Notes under the pieces: generated by a model
What the model was told of the DNA's origin: nothing
Seen by the model: the letters and a program-made list of their open reading frames with translations, nothing else
The model's database searches: none
Shown here: in pieces, positions 7,823-15,891 of the stretch
Layout of the letters: the number at the start of each line of letters is the position of its first letter
How positions within the stretch are numbered: position 1 is the stretch's first letter
Position numbers and translations under genes: made by a program
Origin: Companilactobacillus mishanensis
GTDB taxonomy: Bacteria > Bacillota > Bacilli > Lactobacillales > Lactobacillaceae
Reading direction: 5' to 3'
DNA: 64,000 bases
NCBI RefSeq assembly: GCF_003946505.1
Contig: NZ_RHON01000006.1
Coordinates: 62,001 to 126,000, forward strand

Positions 7823-8887
7823 ATGAAGAGAACAATTAAGTACGCAGTCAGTGCGGGAATCTTATTTTCACTCGGAATTTTTTCGATTCCTTCTATAGTA
7901 CATGCTGATCAAGCTCAGCAGACTACTAGTGAATCTGGCGAAGTAACTAATGTGACTCCTGCAACTACGGATGTTGACGGGGTGTTCACGGTTGGTGACC
8001 AAACTGCACCTTTGACTGATGCAACTGGTGTATCAACTAGTAATCGTAGTCTGTCACCTGATAGTGCTTGGTACACTGATAAGTTGGCAACTTCCTCAAC
8101 AGGTAATACTTATTACCGTGTTTCGACTGAGGAATATGTGAATTCAACGGCGGGTGTGTTTACAAGTAATGTCAGTAACTATGATGCAACGGCTTCAATC
8201 GTGTATAAGAAGGGTGCAAGTGTTCACACCTTTAATAATTATGGTGATAACGCTTCTTATACAGGTAATAATGTCGATACTGATACCACTTGGAAAATCG
8301 ATAAGAAAGCTAATAAGAATGGAAAAAATTGGTATGAGATCGGTAATAATGTCTGGGTTCCTCAAGATTATTTGGTAGTTGAAAATGCTCCAGATATGAA
8401 GAGTGCTGACTGGATCAGTGGTGTTCCGATGATCTCTCAACGTCCAGAATTGCCAAATGGCTGTGAGATAACTGCAGTTACGATGATGCTTCAATATGGC
8501 GGTGCTAATGTTAACAAGATGCAATTGGCTCAAGAAATGCCAAGAAGCAGTGATCCTAATTATGGATATATCGGTCAACCTTGGGATAATACCGGGATAA
8601 CGATTTTCCCATCAGCGTTGATGAACTTAGTCGAAAAATATGCTGGTAGTGCCAAGGATTTGACTGGTTCAAATCTTGATGCCATCAAGTATCAAATCAA
8701 CATCGGCCATCCAGTTGTTACTTGGAACACGCTTCACGGTTTTCCATATCACGCACTTGTAGTTACGGGGTACGATTCACAGTATGTTTACTACAATGAT
8801 TGTTGGACTAACCAAACGACACGAATGGATATCAATACCTTTGTTGCCAATTGGAATACACAATCACGCAGAGCAATTAGTTATTAA
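7823..8887 (+). CDS. Secreted C39-like cysteine peptidase with SLAP-like modules
   Basis: 354 aa. Signal peptide MKRTIKYAVSAGILFSLG... with a probable cut after VHA near residue 29. Two modules with the pattern YYRVSTEEYV and WYEIGNNVWVPQDY resemble the SLAP wall-binding domain of lactobacilli. The C-terminal domain fits the C39_2-like peptidase family: Cys in LPNGCEITA, His in FPYHALVVTGYD, and YYNDCW as the acidic/Asn region. It likely cleaves or binds wall-associated peptides. GGGGGAAAT precedes the start. The NlpC/P60 gene follows in 25 bases with the same N-terminal layout, so the pair is probably an operon. Confidence 0.82.
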   Translation: MKRTIKYAVSAGILFSLGIFSIPSIVHADQAQQTTSESGEVTNVTPATTDVDGVFTVGDQTAPLTDATGVSTSNRSLSPDSAWYTDKLATSSTGNTYYRVSTEEYVNSTAGVFTSNVSNYDATASIVYKKGASVHTFNNYGDNASYTGNNVDTDTTWKIDKKANKNGKNWYEIGNNVWVPQDYLVVENAPDMKSADWISGVPMISQRPELPNGCEITAVTMMLQYGGANVNKMQLAQEMPRSSDPNYGYIGQPWDNTGITIFPSALMNLVEKYAGSAKDLTGSNLDAIKYQINIGHPVVTWNTLHGFPYHALVVTGYDSQYVYYNDCWTNQTTRMDINTFVANWNTQSRRAISY

Positions 8888-8912
8888 TTTTATATAGGGG
8901 ATGTAATTTAGG

Positions 8913-10337
8913 ATGAAAAATAGACATAAAATTATTCTTTTTAGCAATTTAATTTTAGCTGGAATTTCAGTTGGACTTTTACAAAATAACGTGAAAGCTG
9001 ATGCAACGGATACCGCAGTTAACACTGAAAATGTGCAACCAGTAGCAACGCAAGATGCCGCTACAACTAATTTAGAAGCAACGGAAGTTACTACTTCAAA
9101 TACAGAAAATAATACTCAAGCAGCAACGAATGATCAGTCTGTTCAGACTCAAGCAAACACTGCTGAAGCAACTGATCAACCTATCACTTCACCTGTTGTT
9201 GATGGTGTTGTTACCACTGGAAACGAACAATCGAATCTTTACGATGCACAAGGTACTAGATTGACTGTCAGCTTGGCAGCAAATAGTGGCTGGGTCACTG
9301 ATCAAAAGCTTTCTACTCAAGCAGGCTCACAATATTATCGTGTAAGTACAAATGCTTTCGTCAATGCTACTGACGTAACTTTGACATTTGGACATCCAAA
9401 CAGTGGCGTCGTTCGTACTCAAGGTTGGGGTGCAAAGACTTATACTCGTACCGATACTGATTTCGTTGATTCAGGTGCCGCAAGTCTTGGTGCAAATACA
9501 AGTTGGCAATATGCTCGTACTGATGACTTGAACGGCCTTACATATTACATGGTCGGAAATAATGCTTGGATCAATTCTAACGATGCAACAACTGCACCAC
9601 TTTACCAAAATCCAGCTGGCTGGCTACAAATTTCTAACACACAGATCCAACCAGAAGGTAACGTTGGTTATGACTTATACAGCGGCGTTGAAGGTATCAA
9701 AGTTTGGAAAGTAAGAAAGTATTTCGGACTTTCAAATAGCCATACAATTTATGATTCATCAGTTATCAGCCGAGTAAGAAATGTGCAAGCAAATGCTGGT
9801 TTGCCAGTAACAGGTGTTACTGATTTACCAACATGGCGTGCAATGGGATTCTCAGATGAGGACTGGTATGGAATCGATTCATACATTGCTCCATTACAAA
9901 CAAATGCTAATAGTTCACGTTCAGATCACGTTGAAGCAATGATCAATCAAGCAACAAAATATATCGGCCAACCTTGGGTCTCTGGTGCTGCCAGCTCACC
10001 TTGGTACGGAGTTGATTGTTCAGGATTAGTTACCCAAGCAATGTACGCTTCAGGAATTAACCCATCACCAGTTGGATCAATCCAACATGCTCAACCAGGC
10101 CACGAATGGAATAGTCGTGACATGTGGACAGATGGGAGAATGCCACATATTCCTTCATCACAAAGACAACGTGGTGATTTAGTATTCTTCACAGATCCAT
10201 CAACTGGAATTATCTGGCACGTAGGTATCTTGCTAGATGCTAATACCATGATTGATTCATGGCCAGGAACAGTTGGTAGATCATCAATTTACTCTAATAA
10301 AGGTAATATTGCTGGATTTGCTCGTGTATTTTCATAA
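8913..10337 (+). CDS. Secreted NlpC/P60 endopeptidase with SLAP-like and peptidoglycan-binding modules
   Basis: 474 aa. Signal peptide to about residue 31 (VKADA), a Thr/Gln/Asn-rich linker to about 95, then SLAP-like modules (YYRVSTNAFV, YYMVGNNAWI). A segment with SRVRNVQANAGLPVTGV looks like a peptidoglycan-binding helical repeat. The C-terminal NlpC/P60 domain has the catalytic Cys in GVDCSGLVTQ and His in IIWHVGILLDA. Such enzymes cut gamma-D-Glu-diamino acid bonds in wall peptides during growth or separation. Ribosome site AGGGGATG. A terminator follows. Confidence 0.9.
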   Translation: MKNRHKIILFSNLILAGISVGLLQNNVKADATDTAVNTENVQPVATQDAATTNLEATEVTTSNTENNTQAATNDQSVQTQANTAEATDQPITSPVVDGVVTTGNEQSNLYDAQGTRLTVSLAANSGWVTDQKLSTQAGSQYYRVSTNAFVNATDVTLTFGHPNSGVVRTQGWGAKTYTRTDTDFVDSGAASLGANTSWQYARTDDLNGLTYYMVGNNAWINSNDATTAPLYQNPAGWLQISNTQIQPEGNVGYDLYSGVEGIKVWKVRKYFGLSNSHTIYDSSVISRVRNVQANAGLPVTGVTDLPTWRAMGFSDEDWYGIDSYIAPLQTNANSSRSDHVEAMINQATKYIGQPWVSGAASSPWYGVDCSGLVTQAMYASGINPSPVGSIQHAQPGHEWNSRDMWTDGRMPHIPSSQRQRGDLVFFTDPSTGIIWHVGILLDANTMIDSWPGTVGRSSIYSNKGNIAGFARVFS

Positions 10338-10350
10338 AATTAATATACGG

Positions 10351-10383
10351 AAAAGAGTCACATCATTTGATGTGGCTCTTTTG
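10351..10383 (+). terminator. Terminator of the C39-NlpC operon
   Basis: AAAAGAGTCACATCA pairs with GATGTGGCTCTTTT (one G-U) and ends in a T run. Confidence 0.88.
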
Positions 10384-10482
10384 TTACTGAAAAATATTGT
10401 TCTTATTTATAAATATTGTTATATTAAAAACATCGTGTTAATTTCGTAATTATTATTGGGGAATAATCGGGGAGAAAATAAT

Positions 10483-10512
10483 ATGAAAGTAATGTCTGGG
10501 GATATGGTATGA
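10483..10512 (+). CDS. Nine-codon leader frame coupled to the next gene
   Basis: MKVMSGDMV, preceded by CGGGGAG, ends in a TGA that overlaps the ATG of the next gene (ATGA at 10509-10512). The next gene has only a weak site of its own inside this frame (TGGGGATATG), so ribosomes may reach it by termination-restart. The same ATGA junction joins the two 160-aa paralogues at 10988. It may also be the remnant of an upstream gene. Confidence 0.4.
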   Translation: MKVMSGDMV

Positions 10513-10991
10513 CCAACAAGAAGAAATCAATAATTTCAGTGACAATTTTGGTGACTATTGTTTTAATAGGGTCCATTATATTTGGGATTGATAAATTCAA
10601 GAATCACCAGAAAGAAGAACGAATTCAACAAGAAAAATTTCATAAGAATGTTGAGAACAAAATAGTCGAAAATATCTGTAAAAAATTTACTGGAATTAAA
10701 AGTGTTACTTTCACAAACGTATCCACTAATCATTCTAATAGTGGTTATACATACTCTTTTTTTGTTAATAATGAGAATTCGGCCCATAAGAGGGAATATC
10801 TATGGGATTATATGGTGCTAGGCGATAAGACTTTGGCCAGTATGGGATATCCAAATAAGGGCAGTTTTGCATTTAGAAATACTAGTAATTCAGACAGTGA
10901 TGTTCCACAAAAATATCTACGTTCAAATCCTTTGAAGAAATTTGATATAAGCAAGATAAAAATAAATTATAGATTGAGAGTAGATAAATGA
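10509..10991 (+). CDS. Membrane-anchored extracellular protein, 160 aa, first of two tandem paralogues
   Basis: One N-terminal hydrophobic segment (about residues 9-28) with KKK before it, then a charged, Lys/Glu-rich region and a globular domain with FTGIKSVTF and GYTYSFFVNNE. The short N-terminus suggests an inside-to-outside signal anchor. It shares start, motifs and the closing pattern SNPLKKFDISKIKINYR with its neighbour, so both arose by duplication. Likely operon. I do not recognise the family; it resembles small DUF-type lactobacillar exported proteins only in layout. Confidence 0.75.
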   Translation: MTNKKKSIISVTILVTIVLIGSIIFGIDKFKNHQKEERIQQEKFHKNVENKIVENICKKFTGIKSVTFTNVSTNHSNSGYTYSFFVNNENSAHKREYLWDYMVLGDKTLASMGYPNKGSFAFRNTSNSDSDVPQKYLRSNPLKKFDISKIKINYRLRVDK

Positions 10992-11470
10992 CCAACAATA
11001 AGAAAATGATTATCTCAGTTGAAATTTTGGTGGCCGTTATTATAGTCGGATCCGTTATATTTGGAATTTTTAAATTTCATCAACATCAAGTCGACCAAAG
11101 AATACAAGAGGAACAGTTTCATAGAGAATCAGAACGTAAGATTGTCAGACAAGTTGTTAGGGAATATGAAGGAATCGAGAGTGTGACATTTACTTTTGTA
11201 AGTCCAGAAGCATTTGGCGGTGGTTATACTTATTCATTTTATGTTAATGATGAAAAACCAAACAAAAATGGCGATACCCTGTGGAGCACAGACATTGATT
11301 ACGATAAGACCATTGGTACTGAGAGCTTCCCAAGGAAGGGATCGTACGCTGATAAAAGCGATAAAGACCTTACTTGGGTCACCGAATCAAAGTACTTTCG
11401 CTCTAAGCCATTGAAAAAGGTTGATATTAGTAATGTGAAAATTCATTATAGAGTGAAGGCAGACAAATAA
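10988..11470 (+). CDS. Membrane-anchored extracellular protein, 160 aa, second tandem paralogue
   Basis: Same length and layout as the upstream gene: signal anchor about residues 9-28, EGIESVTFTFVS, GYTYSFYVNDE and SKPLKKVDISNVKIHYR. The start overlaps the upstream stop by four bases (ATGA), so translation is coupled. The two copies have diverged strongly in the middle, which argues for an old duplication. Function unknown. Confidence 0.75.
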   Translation: MTNNKKMIISVEILVAVIIVGSVIFGIFKFHQHQVDQRIQEEQFHRESERKIVRQVVREYEGIESVTFTFVSPEAFGGGYTYSFYVNDEKPNKNGDTLWSTDIDYDKTIGTESFPRKGSYADKSDKDLTWVTESKYFRSKPLKKVDISNVKIHYRVKADK

Positions 11471-11696
11471 TCAGCTGAACACTATGACGGCTAATAATAA
11501 AATAAATGATGATTACATCGAGAAATTTATTGTTGAACATGTTTCACTTGATCTTGAGCAATGCTTTTATATAATCTGATGTCTACATCAGTAATGTGTA
11601 ATTACAAATGTATACTCAGTATATTGATTTAGATTTGTTGGACCACGTCGTGTCATGATTGAATCATTTTTTTGAATTATTTTAATATATAACAAC
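11471..11696. other. Intergenic stretch without a supported gene
   Basis: AT-rich. A 31-codon frame at 11484 starts MTANNKI, like the MTNNKK start of the upstream paralogues, but has no ribosome site and no further similarity. A weak hairpin with seven Ts lies near 11655-11675. Nothing else was seen. Confidence 0.5.
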
Positions 11697-11737
11697 AGAA
11701 CTCGCCATAATTGATATTATTATGGTGGGTTCTTTTT
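11697..11737 (+). terminator. Rho-independent terminator
   Basis: AGAACTCGCCATAA pairs with TTATGGTGGGTTCT (wobbles allowed), followed by TTTTT. It lies after the tandem paralogues and before the 58-aa gene. Confidence 0.8.
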
Positions 11738-11803
11738 AAAATCAAAATGTAAATATAATACAAAGTATTATTAAAAAACATCGATACTCAGAGGTATAAA
11801 CTT

Positions 11804-11980
11804 ATGAAAATGCCAGCAAATAACTTGAAACACCCAATGACTAAGAATGAATTGAATAAGGTTATAAAAAATATGCATGAATTTTCGTTTGATGATGAGA
11901 ATAAAATCCGAGAAAACGTAAATGGAATTTTGGGTAATCCACAAGTATTTTCAATTGTTAAAAAACTTTCAAAAAAATGA
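11804..11980 (+). CDS. Small hypothetical protein, 58 aa
   Basis: Reads MKMPANNLKHPMTKNELNK... to ...SIVKKLSKK. CAGAGGT lies 8 bases before the ATG. The product is basic, helical and soluble, with a NELNKVIKNMHEF helix and a FDDENKIRENV helix; small DNA-, RNA- or protein-binding roles are possible but not shown. It has its own space between two terminator-like sequences. Family not recognised. Confidence 0.6.
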   Translation: MKMPANNLKHPMTKNELNKVIKNMHEFSFDDENKIRENVNGILGNPQVFSIVKKLSKK

Positions 11981-12050
11981 AATGATTTTTTTTTATAAAA
12001 GGACCCACCAATTTAGAAAAACTGGTGTTGTTTTAAATTAGTATTCGATT

Positions 12051-12692
12051 CTACTTATTCGAATTAACATTCTCAGGCAATTCCAAAATATAGTCATCAA
12101 AAAAGTCAGATTTTGGTTTTCCAAACTCATCTAGCAAGGCGTGAAATTCACCGGCTTCATCAGGTGTGAAGTCGAAATCTTGTTCAACTTGATTCTTCAA
12201 TTCCATATACTTAGGTTTTATATTGAAGGCTTTCATATTCTTGAATAGTCGCATTGTATAGTTATCAGCAACAAAAGTTGAACGATCAAAATAGTACAAT
12301 AACAAGACATCGGCCGTTTCATTGCCGATGCCTTTTAACTTTAATAGTTGTTTGCGTAAATCTTTCGTTGAAAGCTTGGACCATTCATCAAAGTTATCTC
12401 GGTAGGCGGTCAACAATGATCTGACATAGATTGCTTTATTATGGAAGAAACCACTTGGTTGGATCAGTTCTTCCATTTCTTCCAGACTCAGATTCAACAT
12501 TTTATCTAGTTGAAAACCGGTCTTATCCTGCAAATTCACTAAAGAACGATCAGCATTTTTCCAGTTAGTATTTTGTATCAACACCATTCCCGTCAGCATT
12601 TCCTCGGTACTATCAGCAGGCCACCAGTTTTGTCGCCCCAATTCTTTTTGAAGTATTTCGAATAATGTCCTTATGTTAATTGTTTTTGACAA
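12051..12692 (-). CDS. HhH-GPD DNA glycosylase, MagIII-like (endonuclease III fold)
   Basis: 213 aa from a TTG start at 12692 with AAGGAGA upstream. The helix-hairpin-helix is LKGIGNETADVLLLYY and the conserved Asp is in STFVADNYTMRLFKN. Endonuclease III has a Lys in GVGRKTA; here that position is Glu (GNETAD), as in the 3-methyladenine glycosylase MagIII. The C-terminal iron-sulphur cysteines of Nth are also absent. This suggests a monofunctional alkylbase glycosylase rather than a lyase. It repairs damaged DNA in the cytoplasm. Divergent from the gene at 12750. Confidence 0.85.
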   Translation of the reverse strand: MSKTINIRTLFEILQKELGRQNWWPADSTEEMLTGMVLIQNTNWKNADRSLVNLQDKTGFQLDKMLNLSLEEMEELIQPSGFFHNKAIYVRSLLTAYRDNFDEWSKLSTKDLRKQLLKLKGIGNETADVLLLYYFDRSTFVADNYTMRLFKNMKAFNIKPKYMELKNQVEQDFDFTPDEAGEFHALLDEFGKPKSDFFDDYILELPENVNSNK

Positions 12693-12749
12693 GCTAAATC
12701 TCCTTAATATAGGTTACAATTAGTTTAATATTTAAAGTGAGGTTAAATT

Positions 12750-13085
12750 ATGGATGCACTTCAAACATACATCAAACGTTTCGATGATGACAAGGATAAA
12801 CAATTAGCTATTAAAATGAATGAAATTATTTCTGAAGTTTTACCTGATGCTGAAGTCCGTATTTCGTATGACTTAGTTGGTTATTTTCAACCAAAACAAA
12901 TCTGTTTCTTCGGTATTCAAAGCAAACATATTGGATTCTATCCAACTACTAAACCAATTGCTGAGTTTGCGGATGAGATACAGTCATATTTGAGCGGAAA
13001 GACGACCTTACGTTTTCCAAAAAATGAAGATAAAATCCCCGCTGATCTCATCCAACGGATTGCGGTCTATAATCTCAACAATTAA
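12750..13085 (+). CDS. DUF1801 / YdhG-like protein
   Basis: 111 aa. The pattern is typical of the DUF1801 fold: DAEVRISYDLVGYF, ICFFGIQSKHIGFYPTT, LSGKTTLRFPKNEDKIP and a closing helix LIQRIAVYN. The B. subtilis homologue YdhG (frataxin-like Fra) is linked to iron delivery; whether this one does the same is unknown. Ribosome site GAGGTT. Confidence 0.8.
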   Translation: MDALQTYIKRFDDDKDKQLAIKMNEIISEVLPDAEVRISYDLVGYFQPKQICFFGIQSKHIGFYPTTKPIAEFADEIQSYLSGKTTLRFPKNEDKIPADLIQRIAVYNLNN

Positions 13086-13234
13086 CCGCTTTCAATCAAA
13101 TGCAAAATCCTCAAAAATAAATGTCTAATAATTAACAATTTCAAATGTAATATTAAAATTATGCTGATTTTGAACATTTGTTTGCCTTACTATGGTAGGA
13201 TGTAAATTGAAATCAATAATGGTGGGGATAGGGT

Positions 13235-13498
13235 ATGCAAATAGCATTAATTTTACTTGGTTCTATAATTGCTTTATTAATGGAAAAATACATTTTTGCG
13301 AATAATAAACGTGCTTGGTTAGGCGCTATTATTCCAATATCATCGATTATTCTTGTTACTTGGCTTTTAGTTTCTGCACGTATGACTTGGGGATTAGCTG
13401 ATCTTATCATTGGCGCATTATTCGTGTTCTTCAATTTCATCTTTTGGAGTCAAGGGAACAGTCTTTATCACAGACGTAGAGTTAGAAATTCATACTAA
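13235..13498 (+). CDS. Small three-pass membrane protein, 87 aa
   Basis: Hydrophobic segments at about residues 2-18, 27-47 and 52-71, then a basic tail HRRRVRNSY. GGTGGGGATAG precedes the ATG. Own terminator downstream. No recognised family. Confidence 0.72.
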   Translation: MQIALILLGSIIALLMEKYIFANNKRAWLGAIIPISSIILVTWLLVSARMTWGLADLIIGALFVFFNFIFWSQGNSLYHRRRVRNSY

Positions 13499-13512
13499 AA
13501 TATAAAATTACG

Positions 13513-13543
13513 ATGCTGTCCAGAAATGGACAGCATTTTTTTG
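13513..13543 (+). terminator. Rho-independent terminator
   Basis: ATGCTGTCC pairs with GGACAGCAT around AGAAAT, followed by seven Ts. Confidence 0.9.
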
Positions 13544-13578
13544 TTGCTACTGGGATATAAATTTAGTCATTTTTGGAT

Positions 13579-13599
13579 AGTTAGGTTATCCTAACTAGA
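13579..13599 (+). promoter_or_regulatory. DtxR/MntR-type operator upstream of mntH
   Basis: AGTTAGGTTATCCTAACT, an inverted repeat with 7-bp arms. It matches 15 of 19 positions of the classical DtxR box TTAGGTTAGCCTAACCTAA. A possible promoter, TTGGAT (13573) with TAGATA (13596), would have the operator in its spacer. A manganese-bound MntR would be expected to bind and repress mntH; the regulator gene is not in this window. Confidence 0.65.
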
Positions 13600-13661
13600 T
13601 ACTTTGCCTGTCTTAATATGGTGCTATTATGTGCTCGATTGAGAACAAAGGAGGTACCAAA

Positions 13662-15260
13662 ATGAATAAGATCGAACAACCACGCAAACGTAAACTGATC
13701 GAATACGCCAATGGTCCTTCACTTGAAGAAATAAATAGCACGGTGGAGGTTCCAAAGGGAAAAGGTTTCGTAAAAACTCTTCTGGCATATTCGGGGCCAG
13801 GTGCTCTGATTGCGGTTGGATATATGGATCCTGGTAACTGGTCAACTTCAATTACCGGTGGTCAAAATTTTGAATATTTACTAATGTCTGTGATACTTAT
13901 TTCTAGTTTAGTTGCCATGTTATTACAATATATGGCTGCTAAACTAGGAATTGTAACACAAATGGACCTTGCTCAAGCGATTCGTGCTAGAACGAGCAAA
14001 CCATTAGGCATAACACTTTGGATCATGACAGAATTTGCTATTATGGCGACAGATATTGCCGAAGTAATTGGTGCGGCAATCGCCCTATATTTACTGTTTC
14101 ATATTCCATTGGTAATCGCAGTATTCATTACTGTATTTGATGTTTTACTATTATTACTTTTAACAAAAATTGGTTTCAGAAAAATCGAAGCCATTGTTGT
14201 ATGTCTTATTTTAGTTATTATTTTTGTCTTTGCTTACCAAGTTGCCTTGTCACAACCTAACTGGTTGGGTGTAATCAAAGGTATCGTTCCTAACGCAAAA
14301 ACATTTTCTCAATCACCACATATCGGTGGTGAAACTCCATTAACAGGAGCCTTAGGTATCATCGGTGCGACAGTTATGCCACATAATTTATACTTACATT
14401 CAGCAATTTCTCAAACAAGAAAGATTGATCACAGCGACAAGAAACAAGTTGCTCAATCTGTAAAATTTGCTGCATGGGATTCAAATATTCAATTAACAGC
14501 AGCATTTTTCGTCAACGCTTTGTTACTAGTAATGGGTGTTGCAGTTTTCAAGAGCGGTGCAGTTAAAGATCCATCATTCTTCGGATTATTTGATGCTTTA
14601 TCAAATACTTCAACTCTAAGCAATGGCTTGTTAGTAAGTGTAGCAAAGTCAGGTATTCTTTCAACATTGTTCGCCGTTGCCTTACTAGCTTCTGGTCAAA
14701 ACTCAACTATCACTGGTACTTTGACCGGACAAGTAATCATGGAAGGTTTCGTACATATGCGGATGCCACTCTGGTTACGTCGATTAGTCACAAGAGTTAT
14801 TTCTGTAATTCCAGTTTTAATTTGTGTATCTTTAACAAGTGGTAAGAGTGCGATCGATGAACATATTGCTTTGAACGACTTAATGAACAATTCACAAGTA
14901 TTCTTAGCCTTCGCCTTACCATTCTCAATGTTGCCATTATTGTTGATGACCGACAGTGAGACCGAAATGGGTAAACAATTCAAGAACTCACTTTGGGTAA
15001 AATTACTCGGTTGGTTGTCAGTTATCGGATTAACTTATTTAAATATGATTGGCTTACCTGCACAAATAGAAGCATTCTTTGGTGATAATCCAAGCAAATC
15101 ACAAATTGCTTTGGCAGATAATATTGCCTATGTCTTGATTGTCTTGGTAGTCTTGATGCTAGTTTGGACAGTCGTAGAGCTATATCGTGGCAATAAAAAA
15201 TATGCTTCAAAAGTAAAAGAAGCTGAAGAAGAAAAATTAGTTGGGAGTGAACAGCAATGA
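13662..15260 (+). CDS. mntH: Nramp-family Mn2+/divalent metal transporter
   Basis: 532 aa, starting at the ATG after AAAGGAGGT; an earlier in-frame ATG at 13629 would place that ribosome site inside the gene. About eleven membrane segments. The metal-site motif MDPGNWSTS in segment one and MPHNLYLHS in segment six define Nramp proteins. It imports Mn2+ (and Fe2+) with protons across the cell membrane; lactobacilli rely on manganese against oxidants. A DtxR-type box lies upstream and a universal stress protein gene overlaps its end by four bases. Confidence 0.95.
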   Translation: MNKIEQPRKRKLIEYANGPSLEEINSTVEVPKGKGFVKTLLAYSGPGALIAVGYMDPGNWSTSITGGQNFEYLLMSVILISSLVAMLLQYMAAKLGIVTQMDLAQAIRARTSKPLGITLWIMTEFAIMATDIAEVIGAAIALYLLFHIPLVIAVFITVFDVLLLLLLTKIGFRKIEAIVVCLILVIIFVFAYQVALSQPNWLGVIKGIVPNAKTFSQSPHIGGETPLTGALGIIGATVMPHNLYLHSAISQTRKIDHSDKKQVAQSVKFAAWDSNIQLTAAFFVNALLLVMGVAVFKSGAVKDPSFFGLFDALSNTSTLSNGLLVSVAKSGILSTLFAVALLASGQNSTITGTLTGQVIMEGFVHMRMPLWLRRLVTRVISVIPVLICVSLTSGKSAIDEHIALNDLMNNSQVFLAFALPFSMLPLLLMTDSETEMGKQFKNSLWVKLLGWLSVIGLTYLNMIGLPAQIEAFFGDNPSKSQIALADNIAYVLIVLVVLMLVWTVVELYRGNKKYASKVKEAEEEKLVGSEQQ

Positions 15261-15697
15261 TCACAAAAACTTTCAATAATATTTTAGTGGCAGTCGATGA
15301 CACAGCCGACGCACAACTTGCTTTTGACTATGCGATCCACCGTGCCAAGAATGAAGATGCCAAACTTAATATCGTCTCTATTTTAGAAGTAAATAATATC
15401 AATGCTTACGAGATTTTGGATAAAGAATTCATGGAGCAAAAGCGTGAACATTTGGAAGAACGAATCTTGGATTACGAAAAGGAAGCTAAGGATGCTGGTG
15501 TAAAAGACGTTTCCGGTGTAACTGCTGAAGGTGACGATGAAGCCGGCGAGATAATCGTTAAGAAAATTATTCCTGATGTTGATCCAGATTTGTTGATTGT
15601 TGGTTCTAAGACAAAACAGGGTTTGCCACGGTTGTTAGGCAGTCAGGCTAGTTATATGGTACGTTTTTCTCCTGTTTCTGTTTTGGTTGTAAGGTAG
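15257..15697 (+). CDS. Universal stress protein, UspA family
   Basis: 146 aa. The Usp fold is visible: NNILVAVDDTADAQLAFDYA at the start and the nucleotide-binding closing motif GSKTKQGLPRLLGSQASYMVRFSPVSVLVV. The G-2x-G-9x-G pattern is only partly kept (GSK...G..RLLGS). ATGA overlap with mntH makes the two one operon, and such mntH-usp pairs are common in lactobacilli. Regulatory partner role inferred, not shown. Confidence 0.88.
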   Translation: MITKTFNNILVAVDDTADAQLAFDYAIHRAKNEDAKLNIVSILEVNNINAYEILDKEFMEQKREHLEERILDYEKEAKDAGVKDVSGVTAEGDDEAGEIIVKKIIPDVDPDLLIVGSKTKQGLPRLLGSQASYMVRFSPVSVLVVR

Positions 15698-15705
15698 TGT
15701 TTTAC

Positions 15706-15745
15706 TGCCGATTCCGAACTCAAATCGATTTGAGTTCTACATCTA
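15706..15745 (+). repeat. Minimal copy of dispersed repeat family 1
   Basis: Starts TGCCGATTCCGAACTC and ends GAGTTCTACATCTA around ATCGAT. It is the left and right ends of the longer copy at 54323 joined directly, so it looks like an internal deletion. Confidence 0.75.
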
Positions 15746-15841
15746 AAGAGTAGTAGAAATGGTCATAATGGATCTTCTTTTGGAGGATTGGATACTGTTA
15801 TGTCCTGAGATTTATGTATAGATAAATAAATTGATAATAGT

Positions 15842-15884
15842 AAAGGTAGTGTAAAATTTGTTTAATTTTACACTACCTTTTTTG
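15842..15884. terminator. Bidirectional terminator between usp and the LysR gene
   Basis: AAAGGTAGTGTAAAAT pairs perfectly with ATTTTACACTACCTTT, with T run after and A run before. Confidence 0.9.
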
Positions 15885-15891
15885 GTTTTAT

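Noticed and set aside
11484..11579. A 31-codon frame starting MTANNKI, resembling the start of the tandem 160-aa paralogues
   Set aside because: Similarity is limited to six residues, with no ribosome site and no membrane anchor. A third, decayed copy cannot be shown.
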